Shown here in pieces: positions 24,163-33,427 of a stretch of DNA of 35,533 nucleotides. The stretch lies in contig CAMLCW010000006.1 of NCBI GenBank assembly GCA_946478645.1, forward strand, positions 1 through 35,533. The letters are read 5' to 3'. Every line of letters begins with the position of its first letter. Positions within the stretch are counted from its first letter, which is position 1. The stretch is from an uncultured Variovorax sp. GTDB taxonomy: Bacteria; Pseudomonadota; Gammaproteobacteria; Burkholderiales; Burkholderiaceae. The notes beneath the pieces were generated by a model, which was given only the letters and a program-made list of their open reading frames with translations, ran no database searches and was not told where the DNA came from. The translations under genes and the position numbers were made by a program.

Positions 24163-25229
24163 ATGACACTGCTCCAGGTCAAAGACCTCGTGGTCGAGTT
24201 TCCGCACCGCCGCGGCACATTGCGGGCGCTCGATGGCATTTCCTTCGACATCGCGCCCGGCGAGATCCTCGGCGTGGTCGGCGAATCGGGCGCCGGCAAG
24301 TCGCTCACGGGCGCGGCCATCATCGGGCTGCTCGAGCCGCCGGGCCGCGTCGCCGGCGGGGAGATCGTGCTCGAGGGGCAGCGCATCGACAACCTCGGCT
24401 TCGAGGCGATGCGCCCGATCCGCGGCCGCAAGATCGGCGCGATCTTCCAGGACCCGCTGACTTCGTTGAACCCGCTCTACAGCGTCGGTCGGCAGCTCAT
24501 CGAGACCATCCGCACCCATCTGCCGGTGAGCGAGGCCGAGGCGCGGCGCCGCGCCATCGGCTTGCTGCAGGACACCGGCATTCCCGCGGCCGAGCAGCGC
24601 ATCGACCATTTTCCGCACCAGTTCTCGGGCGGCATGCGGCAGCGCGTCGTGATCGCGCTCGCGCTCGCGGCCGAGCCCAAGCTCATCGTGGCCGACGAGC
24701 CCACCACGGCGCTCGACGTGTCGATCCAGGCGCAGATCATCCAGCTGCTCAAGCGCGTCTGCAGGGAGCGCGGCGCGGCCGTGATGCTGATCACGCACGA
24801 CATGGGCGTGATCGCCGAGACCTGCGACCGCGTCGCCGTGATGTATGCGGGCCGCATCGCCGAGATCGGCCCGGTGCACGAGGTCATCCACCAGCCCGCG
24901 CATCCCTACACCTCGGGCCTCATGGCCTCGATTCCGGACATGGCAAGCGACCGCGAGCGGCTCAACCAGATCGACGGCGCCATGCCGCGGCTCAACGCCA
25001 TTCCCGAGGGCTGCGCCTACAACCCGCGCTGCCCGCGTACCTTTGCACGCTGCCTCTCGGAGCGGCCCGAGCTCATGCATGCGGGCGCCACGCGGGCCGC
25101 ATGCTGGCTGCACGATGCCACCGATCCGCACCGCGGCCAGGCCGAACTGGCCGCCCGGCACCACGACGCGCAGTTGGCCGGCGAACGCGCCGTGCCCGAT
25201 GCCGCAGCACCGCTCGACGAGGTGAGCCG

Positions 25230-25233
<4 letters not shown>
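24163..25233 (+). CDS. peptide ABC transporter ATPase, DppD type
   Basis: 356 aa. One of two nucleotide-binding subunits. Walker A GESGAGKS at 40-47, Q-loop FQDPLTSLNP, ABC signature FSGGMRQR, Walker B LIVADEPTTALD and the H-loop LITHDMG are all present. The C-terminal oligopeptide-specific domain has the cysteines of an iron-sulfur-like motif, CAYNPRCPRTFARC. The last 40 residues are an Ala/His-rich tail not seen in the partner. The stop overlaps the ATG of the next gene by 4 bp. The symbol dppD would describe the type, but the substrate is unproven. Confidence 0.94.
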
Positions 25234-26273
<1,040 letters not shown>

Positions 26274-26289
26274 GGCCTGAGCTAAGGGC

Positions 26290-27756
26290 CTATTGCTCCT
26301 CGCTCCACGAGAACCCGTCGCGTGCGATCATCGCGCTCGAGGCGCTCGGCCCCCAGGTGCCCGCGGCATAGGGGCGCGGCGCGCCGTCCGAAGCCCAGCT
26401 GTCGATCAGCGGCTCGACCCAGCGCCAGGCTTCTTCCTGCTCGTCGCTGCGCACGAACAGGTTCAGCCGGCCGTCGATCACGTCGAGCAGAAGCCGCTCG
26501 TAGGCACCCACGCGCTCCGAGCCGAAGCGCTTGTCGAAGTCGAGGTCGAGCTGCACCGGCGCCAGTTGCGTGGCGCTCTGATGGCCGTTGCCGCGCCGGT
26601 TGTCCTGCGCCTGCGCGAGCATGTGCAGCTCCAGGCCGTCGCGCGGCTGCAGGTTGATGACCAGCTTGTTGACCGCGCCAGCCGGCGCGCGATAGATCGC
26701 ATGCGGCGTGGGGCGGAAGTTGACCTCGATGCGCGCGTCGCGCGACGCCAGCCGCTTGCCGGTGCGGATGTAGAGCGGCACGCCGGCCCAGCGCCAATTG
26801 GCGATCTCGGTGCGCAGCGCGACAAAGGTCTCGGTGCGGCTCTCGGGGTCGACGCCGGGTTCGTCCTTGTAGCCCTGCACGCGCTCGCCGTAGGCCGTGC
26901 CGGCGGTGTATTGCCCGCGGATCGCGTGCAGTCCCAGCGTCTCGGGCGTCCATGGCTTGAGCGCACGCAGCACCTTGAGCTTCTCGTCGCGGATCGCGTC
27001 GGCATGCGAATTGATCGGCGGCTCCATGCCGATCGCGCAGACCAGCTGCAGCGCGTGGTTCTGCACCATGTCGCGCAGCGCGCCGGTCTGGTCGTAGAAG
27101 GCGCCGCGCTTCTCGACGCCCAGGTCTTCCGCGATCGTGATCTGGATGTTGGCGATGTGCTCGCGGCGCCAGATGGGCTCGAACAGCGCATTGCCGAAGC
27201 GCATCGCGAACAGGTTCTGCACCGAGGGCTTGCCCAGGTAGTGGTCGATGCGGAAGACCTGCTTCTCGTCGAGCACCTTGCGCACGGCCACATTGATCGC
27301 GCGGTTCGAGGCGAGATCGTGGCCGAGCGGCTTTTCGAGCACCACCCGCGTCGACGGGCCGTTGAGGCCGGCCGCGGCGATCTGCTCCACCACCTGGGTG
27401 AAGAGCGCCGGCGCAGTGGCCACGTACATCACCACCGTGTCGGCGTTGCGCTGCTTCAGCAGGTCGGAAAGCCGCGCGTAGTCGGCGGGCTTCGAGAGGT
27501 CCATGCGCAGGAAGTGCAGCAGCGAGGCAAACTTCTCGAACTCCTCGGCCGACGGGCGCTTGGCGCCCTCGACGGCGTTGAAGCGCGACTGGATCAGCTC
27601 GCGGTACTGGTCGTCCGAGAGATCGTCGCGCGCCACGCCGACAATGCGTCCGTCCTTCGGCAGGCTGCCGTGCCGGAAGGCCTGGAACAGCGCGGGCATC
27701 AGCTTGCGCCATGCAAGGTCGCCAGTACCGCCGAACAGAACGAGATCGAAGCTCAT
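26290..27756 (-). CDS. zwf: glucose-6-phosphate 1-dehydrogenase
   Basis: 488 aa, usual length. Oxidises glucose 6-phosphate to 6-phosphogluconolactone with NADP+ (or NAD+), the entry to the oxidative pentose-phosphate and Entner-Doudoroff pathways. The nucleotide-binding loop FGGTGDLAWRK is at 8-18, with Ala-Trp where Ala-Lys/Arg is more usual. The active-site signature RIDHYLGK is at 169-176, and EKPLGHDLASN near 141-151. ATG at 27756 has an AAGGAAA SD about 9 bp upstream. It is divergent from the binding-protein gene at 27901; a palindrome in the 144-bp gap may control one or both. No 6-phosphogluconolactonase or edd/eda genes are in the window. Confidence 0.96.
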   Translation of the reverse strand: MSFDLVLFGGTGDLAWRKLMPALFQAFRHGSLPKDGRIVGVARDDLSDDQYRELIQSRFNAVEGAKRPSAEEFEKFASLLHFLRMDLSKPADYARLSDLLKQRNADTVVMYVATAPALFTQVVEQIAAAGLNGPSTRVVLEKPLGHDLASNRAINVAVRKVLDEKQVFRIDHYLGKPSVQNLFAMRFGNALFEPIWRREHIANIQITIAEDLGVEKRGAFYDQTGALRDMVQNHALQLVCAIGMEPPINSHADAIRDEKLKVLRALKPWTPETLGLHAIRGQYTAGTAYGERVQGYKDEPGVDPESRTETFVALRTEIANWRWAGVPLYIRTGKRLASRDARIEVNFRPTPHAIYRAPAGAVNKLVINLQPRDGLELHMLAQAQDNRRGNGHQSATQLAPVQLDLDFDKRFGSERVGAYERLLLDVIDGRLNLFVRSDEQEEAWRWVEPLIDSWASDGAPRPYAAGTWGPSASSAMIARDGFSWSEEQ

Positions 27757-27804
27757 GGGTCGAATTTCCTTGTGTCTGGATGCAGAGGGGCTCTGTCTTC
27801 CACC

Positions 27805-27825
27805 GAATGGTACTTGTACCGATTC
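27805..27825. promoter_or_regulatory. candidate operator between zwf and binding-protein gene
   Basis: A perfect GGTAC TT GTACC palindrome (27809-27820) is extended on both sides to an imperfect GAAT ... GATTC inverted repeat. It lies 48 bp upstream of zwf and 75 bp upstream of the divergent gene, a suitable place for a repressor. The regulator is unknown; no regulatory gene is adjacent. Confidence 0.45.
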
Positions 27826-27900
27826 ATGGTGCCGGCATGGCAGCTACGCTCCACCGCGGCCGCGAGGCCTGTTTTTCGTTTCAGGGCGGCAAGGTTCCGA

Positions 27901-28827
27901 ATGAAGAAGCTTCTTTTTGCAGGCGCTTGCATGGTGTCGTCGGCGGCTTCGGCGCAGGCGACGGTCGACGTGATCTGCTCGGTGCCGGCCGCCTGGTGCA
28001 GTGCGATCGCCGCCACCTATGCGCGCAGCACCGGCACGCACGTGAGGATGTCGCTCAAGGGGGCAGACGACGCGCTGGTCCAGCTGGTCGCCGAGGCGGG
28101 CCGCCCCGGCGCCGACCTCTGGTTCGGCGGCGCGGCGGCGGCGCATCTCGCAGCGGCCGCGCAAGGCCTGACGCTCGAGCACCGGTCGTCCCTGCTGGCG
28201 CAGCTGCATCCCTGGGCGCAGCAGCCGGCGCAGCAGTCGGGCCACAGGACCGTGGGCCTCTACGCGGCGCCGCTGGGCTTCGCCTACAACCCCGCACTGC
28301 TGGCCGGCAGGAAGCTCCCGGTGCCCCGGACCTGGGCCGACCTGCTCAAGCCCGCGTACAAGGCCTCGATCCAGATGGCCGACCCGGCCGCCGGCGGCCC
28401 GGGCCGCGTGCTGGTCGACACGCTGGGGCGCCGCATGGGCGAGGACAGGGCGTCCGGCTATCTGAAGGCGCTGCACGGCAGCGTGGCCCGGTACACGCGC
28501 TCGGCCGCCGGACCGGTCAAGGCGGTGGCGCGCGGGGAGGCCGCGGTGGCGATCGGCTTCATGCACGACGCCATCGCCGAGAAGATGCAGGGCTTGCCCG
28601 TAGAGGTCGTGGCCCCGGCCGACGGCACCGGCGCCGAGGTCGGCGCCATGAGCCTCGTGAAGGGCGCGCGCAACCCCGATGCCGCCCGGCAATTCTATGA
28701 ATGGGCGCTCACGCCGGCCGCGCAGGCCCTGGCCGCGGCCCAGGGCCAATTCCAGGTCCCGAGCAACATGAACACCCGGCACGACCCGCGCATTCCCGAC
28801 GCCGGGAAGCTCACGGCAGGCCCATGA
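27901..28827 (+). CDS. orphan ABC-type substrate-binding protein (Fe3+/AfuA-like)
   Basis: 308 aa from ATG at 27901. Signal peptide MKKLLFAGACMVSSAASAQA (about 1-19). The mature part resembles the SBP_bac_6/11 binding proteins of iron, spermidine/putrescine and 2-aminoethylphosphonate type: VDVICSVPAAWCSAIAATYARSTG, GRPGADLWFGGAAAAH, and the C-terminal VKGARNPDAARQFYEWALTPAAQ, a common motif of this family. Two cysteines lie close together (ICSVPAAWCS). No permease or ATPase gene is adjacent, so it either serves a transporter elsewhere or acts as a sensor partner. It is divergent from zwf and 12 bp upstream of the HAD gene. Ligand unknown. Confidence 0.85.
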   Translation: MKKLLFAGACMVSSAASAQATVDVICSVPAAWCSAIAATYARSTGTHVRMSLKGADDALVQLVAEAGRPGADLWFGGAAAAHLAAAAQGLTLEHRSSLLAQLHPWAQQPAQQSGHRTVGLYAAPLGFAYNPALLAGRKLPVPRTWADLLKPAYKASIQMADPAAGGPGRVLVDTLGRRMGEDRASGYLKALHGSVARYTRSAAGPVKAVARGEAAVAIGFMHDAIAEKMQGLPVEVVAPADGTGAEVGAMSLVKGARNPDAARQFYEWALTPAAQALAAAQGQFQVPSNMNTRHDPRIPDAGKLTAGP

Positions 28828-28839
28828 AACAATGGCGCC

Positions 28840-29472
28840 ATGAACGTGGTTTTCGATCTTGGCGCGGTGCTCCTGGCCTGGGAGCCCACCCGGCTGGTGC
28901 AGGCCCATCTTTCCGAGCATGCACCGACTGAGGCCGCCGCTGCGGCGCTCGGCCGCGCGCTGTTCCATCATGACGACTGGCTGAGCTTCGACTGCGGCAC
29001 CCGCTCGCTCGACGAGGCCATCGCGCGCATGGCACTGCGGCTGTCGCTGCCGGGCGAGAAGCTCGACGCGATGCTCGGGACGCTGGGCGAGCGGCTCGAG
29101 CCGATCGCCGTGACGGTCGAACTGCTCGAGGGCCTGTTCGCCCGCCGGGCGGCCGGGGAGGCGCTGCGCCTCTACTATCTTTCGAACATGCCGGCACCGT
29201 ACGCGCGCGCCATTGAGCGGCGACATGCCTTCATGCGGCGTTTCGACGGCGGTGTCTTCTCAGGCGACGTGAAATTCCTGAAGCCCCACCGCGAAATCTA
29301 CGAACTGCTTGCGGTGCGCCACGCGCTCGACCCGGCGCAGACCGTTTTCATCGACGATTCGGCCGCGAACGTGGAGGCGGCGCGGGCCTTCGGCTGGCAT
29401 GCGATCCATTGCACCCACCCGGCCGCGCTCGGCGCGCAGCTCGGCCGCTACCTGGCGCCTATCGGCCGGTGA
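28840..29472 (+). CDS. HAD-superfamily hydrolase, subfamily IA (YihX-like)
   Basis: 210 aa. Motif I is VVFDLGAVLLAWEP with Asp6; the usual second Asp is Gly, as in the YihX-like branch (FDLGxV). Motif II is YYLSNMPAPYA, motif III has the Lys in GDVKFLKPHREIYELL, and motif IV is FIDDSAANVEAARAFGW. A helical cap occupies about 15-85. The family dephosphorylates sugar phosphates such as glucose 1-phosphate; with zwf, pgi and tal nearby a sugar-phosphate role is plausible but not shown. The 3' end overlaps the convergent lipocalin gene by 14 bp. No SD is visible before the ATG. Confidence 0.88.
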   Translation: MNVVFDLGAVLLAWEPTRLVQAHLSEHAPTEAAAAALGRALFHHDDWLSFDCGTRSLDEAIARMALRLSLPGEKLDAMLGTLGERLEPIAVTVELLEGLFARRAAGEALRLYYLSNMPAPYARAIERRHAFMRRFDGGVFSGDVKFLKPHREIYELLAVRHALDPAQTVFIDDSAANVEAARAFGWHAIHCTHPAALGAQLGRYLAPIGR

Positions 29473-30136
29473 GCACGACCTTCGAAGTGTCGAAGCCGAG
29501 GCTGGCCGCGTAATCGAGCTCGGCCTGGAGCGCGTCGTCCTCCAGGCGCGGCGCGCGCGACAGCACCCACAGGTACTCGCGGTCCGGCGTGCCGACCAGG
29601 GCCACCTGGTAGTCGCGGTCGAGCTTGAGGATCCAGTAGTCGCCCCAGACCATCGGCAGCCATCCGAGCCACGCCGGTGCGAAGCGCACTTCGAGCCGGC
29701 CCGCGCCGGGCTGGCCCGCCACGGGCACCACGCGCGCCGTTCCCACCGCTTCGTCGAAGTTGCCGTCGGGCCGCACGCAGCGGTTGCGCACCTGTACCGT
29801 GCCGTCGGGCTGCGGCGTGTATTCCGCCGTGACGGGGCCGGTGCACTGCTTCTGGAAGCGGTTCGGCAGGCGAGCCTGCTCATGCCAGATGCCTGCGTAG
29901 CGCTGGAGGTCGACCGGCGCCACCACCTGCAGCGGCGCGCGCATGAGCGGCGCGCCATCGGGCGGGCCCGGCAGTTGCGCGCGGGCCGTGCGGCCCGCGC
30001 CGAGCGCGAGCCAGGTGACGACGCCGCCCACGACGAAGGCGGTGGCCAGGGTACCGATGGCGCGGCTGGTGCGGCGGTCGTCGAAAGGTGCGCGGCTGTC
30101 GGCGGCGGATGCCGCGGAGCGATGACGGAAAGGCAT
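29459..30136 (-). CDS. bacterial lipocalin (Blc-like), membrane-anchored form
   Basis: 225 aa from ATG at 30136, with AGGAG about 11 bp upstream. The lipocalin signature GIWHEQARLPNRFQKQC is at 82-98, followed by family motifs EYTPQPDGTVQVRNRC, YWILKLDRDYQVALVGTPDREYLWVLSR and the C-terminal LGFDTSKVVLT. Bacterial Blc proteins bind fatty acids or lysophospholipids and are usually outer-membrane lipoproteins. Here no lipobox is seen; instead a basic N terminus and one hydrophobic helix (about 26-47) suggest an inner-membrane anchor or an atypical signal peptide cut after ARA. Convergent with the HAD gene; divergent from tal. Confidence 0.88.
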   Translation of the reverse strand: MPFRHRSAASAADSRAPFDDRRTSRAIGTLATAFVVGGVVTWLALGAGRTARAQLPGPPDGAPLMRAPLQVVAPVDLQRYAGIWHEQARLPNRFQKQCTGPVTAEYTPQPDGTVQVRNRCVRPDGNFDEAVGTARVVPVAGQPGAGRLEVRFAPAWLGWLPMVWGDYWILKLDRDYQVALVGTPDREYLWVLSRAPRLEDDALQAELDYAASLGFDTSKVVLTGR

Positions 30137-30269
30137 GGGCGAGGCACTCCTGTGTGTTACGGGTGCGAAAAGAAAGCATGAAGCCGGCGAATACAAAGGG
30201 TAGCCCGCAGCGCGGTAGGCCAGCCGTCAGCGACGGACCACAGCCCGTGTAGGGGAGGGCAGCGCCGGC

Positions 30270-30287
30270 GCCGACAACCTTGTCGGC
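30270..30287. promoter_or_regulatory. perfect palindrome in lipocalin-tal gap
   Basis: GCCGACAA and TTGTCGGC are perfect 8-bp inverted arms separated by CC. It lies in the 264-bp gap between lipocalin and tal, 113 bp upstream of the tal ATG. Candidate operator, or a hairpin if transcribed. The rest of this gap holds no gene that I can support. Confidence 0.4.
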
Positions 30288-30386
30288 ACAAGGCCGATGG
30301 AGAGGGGCCGAAACCCGTGCTACGGTATGGAACGAACCCATCGGCCCTCGCGCAGCGGCGCGCAGGACTTGTCATCACCCGGACTG

Positions 30387-30392
30387 GATAAT
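30387..30392 (+). promoter_or_regulatory. candidate -10 of tal (near-leaderless)
   Basis: GATAAT ends 8 bp before the tal ATG, the same layout as at gspC. A TTGTCA lies only 12 bp upstream of it, too close for a normal -35. No SD precedes the ATG. Tentative. Confidence 0.35.
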
Positions 30393-30400
30393 CTTTCGCC

Positions 30401-31360
30401 ATGAATCAACTCGATGCCCTCCGCCAATGGACCACCGTGGTCGCCGACACCGGTGATTTCAAGCAACTCGCCATCTCGAAGCCGCAGGACGCAACCACCA
30501 ATCCGTCGCTGATCCTCAAGGCAGTGCAGAAGCCCGAGTACCGGCCGCTGCTCGACGAGACGGTCGGCAAGCACGCGGGCAAGCCGCTCAACGAGGTCAT
30601 CGACCGCCTGCTGGTGCGCTTCGGCAGCGAGATCCTCTCGATCATCCCGGGCCGCGTGTCGACCGAAGTCGATGCACGCCTGTCGTTCGACACGGCCGCC
30701 ACCATCGCGCGCGGCGAGCGCATCGTGGCGCTCTACAAGGCCGAGGGCATCGACACCGAAAAGCGCCTGCTCATCAAGGTGGCGTCGACCTGGGAAGGCA
30801 TCCAGGCCGCGCGCGCGCTCGAGCAGAAGGGCATCCGCACCAACCTGACCTTGCTGTTCTCGTTCGCGCAGGCGGTGGCCTGTGCGGAGGCCGGTGTCCA
30901 GCTGATCTCGCCTTTCGTGGGCCGCATCTACGACTGGTACAAGAAGTCGGCCGGCAGCCAGTGGGACGAGGCCGCCAACGCGGGCGAGAACGACCCGGGC
31001 GTGAAGTCGGTGCGGGAAATCTTCACCTACTACAAGCAGCACGGCATCAAAACCGAAGTGATGGGTGCGAGCTTTCGCAACGTGGGGCAGATCCGCGCCC
31101 TGGCTGGCTGCGACCTGCTGACCATCAGCCCCGAACTGCTCGCCGAACTGGCTGCGAGCAACGAGCCGCTGCAGCATGCGCTCGACGCCGGCAAGGCCGC
31201 CGCCCAGGCCAAGGTGCAGAAGCGCGGCTACGACGAGCCCGCATTCCGCTTCGCGCTCAACGAGGACGCCATGGCGACCGAGAAGCTGGCCGAAGGCATC
31301 CGCGCTTTCGCGGCCGATGCCATCAAGCTCGAGAAGCTCATGCAGGAAAGCGGCAAGTAA
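30401..31360 (+). CDS. tal: transaldolase
   Basis: 319 aa, the size of TalA/TalB-type enzymes. Transfers dihydroxyacetone units between sedoheptulose 7-phosphate and glyceraldehyde 3-phosphate in the non-oxidative pentose-phosphate pathway. Motifs are the N-terminal [12 protein letters not shown] (30-41), the Schiff-base lysine Lys126 in [12 protein letters not shown], and [17 protein letters not shown] with [14 protein letters not shown]. The ATG lacks an SD and follows closely on a GATAAT element. The stop is 2 bp before the pgi ATG, so the two form an operon. Confidence 0.97.
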   Translation: MNQLDALRQWTTVVADTGDFKQLAISKPQDATTNPSLILKAVQKPEYRPLLDETVGKHAGKPLNEVIDRLLVRFGSEILSIIPGRVSTEVDARLSFDTAATIARGERIVALYKAEGIDTEKRLLIKVASTWEGIQAARALEQKGIRTNLTLLFSFAQAVACAEAGVQLISPFVGRIYDWYKKSAGSQWDEAANAGENDPGVKSVREIFTYYKQHGIKTEVMGASFRNVGQIRALAGCDLLTISPELLAELAASNEPLQHALDAGKAAAQAKVQKRGYDEPAFRFALNEDAMATEKLAEGIRAFAADAIKLEKLMQESGK

Positions 31361-31362
31361 AG

Positions 31363-32919
31363 ATGGCCATGACCCTCCGCTGCGACCGCGCACCTGCCTG
31401 GGCCCAACTCCAGTCCTGCTTCGACACGGCGGGCAGGCAATTCGACGTGCGCCATGCCTTCGTCGATGACGCGGGGCGCTTCGAACGCTTCAGCCAGCAG
31501 GCGCCGCATGTCTTTGCCGACCTCTCGAAGAACCTGATCGATGCGCGCACCGAATCGCTGCTGTTGCGGCTGGCCGGCGAGTGCGGCCTCGAGGCGCACC
31601 GCGACGCGATGTTCGCGGGCGAGCACATCAACAGCACCGAGGACCGCGCGGTGCTGCACACACTGCTGCGTGCGCCGGCTGGCGCGAAGGTGGGAAACAC
31701 GGCCGCCGAGCTGCGCGACGTGCACGCCACGCTCGGAGCCATGCTGGCCTATGCCGAGAAGGTGCGCGCGGACCACACCATCACCGACGTGGTCAACATC
31801 GGCATCGGCGGCTCCGACCTCGGTCCGCAGATGGCGGTGCTGGCGCTGGCGGAATTCGTCGCGCCGGGCAAGCGGTTCCATTTCGTCTCGAACGTCGACG
31901 GCCATGAGCTCGCGGGCGTGCTGCGCGGCCTGGCGCCCGAGCACACGCTGTTCCTGATCGCGTCGAAGACCTTCACCACGGCCGAGACGATGGCCAACGC
32001 GCTCTCGGCCAAGCGCTGGTACGCGCAGTCGGGCGGCAACGACATCGCCGGCCATTTCGCCGCGCTCACCACCAACGTGGACGCCGCGAGGGAGTTCGGC
32101 ATCGAGACCACTTTCGGCTTCTGGGACTGGGTGGGCGGGCGCTACTCGCTGTGGTCGGCCATCGGCCTGCCGATTGCGCTCGCCATCGGCGCCGAGGGCT
32201 TTCGCGGGCTGCTCGCGGGCGCGCATGCAATGGACGAACACTTCCGCACCGCGCCGCTCGCGCAGAACCTGCCGGTGCGTCTCGGCCTGCTCGACGTCTG
32301 GTACCGCAACTTCCATCGCTTCACGAGCCGCGGCATCGCGCCGTACCACAGTGCGTTGAAGCGCCTGCCGGCCTACCTGCAGCAGCTCGAGATGGAAAGC
32401 AACGGCAAGCAGGTCGATGCGGGCGGTGCGGCACTGCCGCCGGGCCTGGGCACCTCGCCCGTGCTCTGGGGCGAACCCGGCACCAACGGCCAGCATGCCT
32501 ACTTCCAGATGCTGCACCAGGGCACCGACGTGATCCCGCTCGAATTCGTCGCCGTGCGCGATGCGGCGCACGACCTCGACGGCCACCATCCGAAGCTGCT
32601 GGCCAATGCGCTCGCGCAGGCGCAGGCGCTGATGGTCGGCCAGCTCGACGCCGGCGGCCACAAGAACTTTCCGGGCAACCGGCCGAGCACCTTCTTCGTG
32701 CTCGAGAAGCTCACACCCGAGTCGCTCGGCGCCTTCCTCGCGATGTACGAGCACCGCGTGTTCACGAGCGGTGCGCTCTGGGGCATCAACAGCTTCGACC
32801 AGTGGGGCGTGGAGCTCGGCAAGGTGCTCGCCAGGGACATCGAGCCGCGCCTCGCCTCGGGCGACATCACGGGCCTGGACGCCTCGACCGCGGGCCTGCT
32901 CGAGCGGCTGCGGACGTAG
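31363..32919 (+). CDS. pgi: glucose-6-phosphate isomerase
   Basis: 518 aa from ATG at 31363, 2 bp after the tal stop; a second ATG two codons later is also possible. Interconverts glucose 6-phosphate and fructose 6-phosphate. Visible elements are VVNIGIGGSDLGPQM (substrate phosphate loop), ASKTFTTAETMAN, FGFWDWVGGRYSLWSAIGLP (PGI signature 1), the catalytic region GEPGTNGQHAYFQMLHQGTD, and GINSFDQWGVELGK (signature 2 region). Slightly shorter than the E. coli enzyme. Together with zwf, tal and the sugar kinase it makes a hexose-phosphate neighbourhood. Confidence 0.97.
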   Translation: MAMTLRCDRAPAWAQLQSCFDTAGRQFDVRHAFVDDAGRFERFSQQAPHVFADLSKNLIDARTESLLLRLAGECGLEAHRDAMFAGEHINSTEDRAVLHTLLRAPAGAKVGNTAAELRDVHATLGAMLAYAEKVRADHTITDVVNIGIGGSDLGPQMAVLALAEFVAPGKRFHFVSNVDGHELAGVLRGLAPEHTLFLIASKTFTTAETMANALSAKRWYAQSGGNDIAGHFAALTTNVDAAREFGIETTFGFWDWVGGRYSLWSAIGLPIALAIGAEGFRGLLAGAHAMDEHFRTAPLAQNLPVRLGLLDVWYRNFHRFTSRGIAPYHSALKRLPAYLQQLEMESNGKQVDAGGAALPPGLGTSPVLWGEPGTNGQHAYFQMLHQGTDVIPLEFVAVRDAAHDLDGHHPKLLANALAQAQALMVGQLDAGGHKNFPGNRPSTFFVLEKLTPESLGAFLAMYEHRVFTSGALWGINSFDQWGVELGKVLARDIEPRLASGDITGLDASTAGLLERLRT

Positions 32920-32930
32920 GCCGTCCGGCC

Positions 32931-32954
32931 GGCCGCGGCCTTTCGTTCGCGGCC
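32931..32954 (+). terminator. weak hairpin after pgi
   Basis: GGCCGCG and CGCGGCC arms around a 10-nt loop, 11 bp after the pgi stop. No T tract follows, so it may be only a 3'-end stabilising hairpin. Confidence 0.35.
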
Positions 32955-33007
32955 TGGAACCCTCCAAAAGCTGTATTCGTTCTTGAATGACGCACCGATA
33001 TGATCGG

Positions 33008-33025
33008 CCCGGGAACTTTCCCGGG
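33008..33025. promoter_or_regulatory. perfect palindrome upstream of DUF805 gene
   Basis: CCCGGGAA and TTCCCGGG are 8-bp inverted arms around CT, 23 bp before the ATG. A TATGAT (-10-like) lies just upstream at 32999-33004, so the palindrome would be near +1 or in the leader. Candidate operator or 5' hairpin. Confidence 0.4.
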
Positions 33026-33048
33026 GGTCAAACAAGAGGAGTCGATCC

Positions 33049-33381
33049 ATGGATTTCCAGACAGCCGTCAAGACCTGCTTCGCCAAGTACACCGATTTCA
33101 GCGGGCGCGCTTCGCGTTCGGAGTTCTGGTGGTTCATCCTGGCTGAAGTGGCCGTGCTCATCGTCGCGAGCCTGATCCACCAATATGTCTATTTCATCGC
33201 GGCGCTGGGTTTCCTGCTGCCGGTGCTCGCCGCGGGCGCACGCCGCATGCACGACATCGGCAAGAGCGGATGGCTGCAGCTGCTGATGGTCATTCCGCTG
33301 ATCAACCTCGTGCTGATCTATTTCTTCGTGCAGCCCACGCAGCCCGAGACCAACGCCTACGGCGCACCGCCGGCAGCCTGA
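33049..33381 (+). CDS. DUF805 family membrane protein
   Basis: 110 aa with a good SD (AAGAGGAG) before ATG at 33049. The N terminus MDFQTAVKTCFAKYTDFSGRASRSEFWWFIL is diagnostic of DUF805 (YhaH/YhaI type), followed by three hydrophobic segments (about 28-44, 47-62 and 78-94) and the conserved GARRMHDIGKSGW between the last two. Function of the family is unknown; some members are phage- or stress-associated. It sits alone between pgi and the sugar kinase, 46 bp before the latter's ATG. Confidence 0.92.
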   Translation: MDFQTAVKTCFAKYTDFSGRASRSEFWWFILAEVAVLIVASLIHQYVYFIAALGFLLPVLAAGARRMHDIGKSGWLQLLMVIPLINLVLIYFFVQPTQPETNAYGAPPAA

Positions 33382-33427
33382 GCACCCGGGCCCGACAAGC
33401 AGCGCCACGCTGCGTTTCGCACCCACC

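Noticed and set aside
23232..24166. A Dps/toxin-like reading of alternative frames in the permease region
   Set aside because: The alternative frames are low-complexity Arg/Ala sequences, and the permease frame has conserved membrane and EAA motifs.
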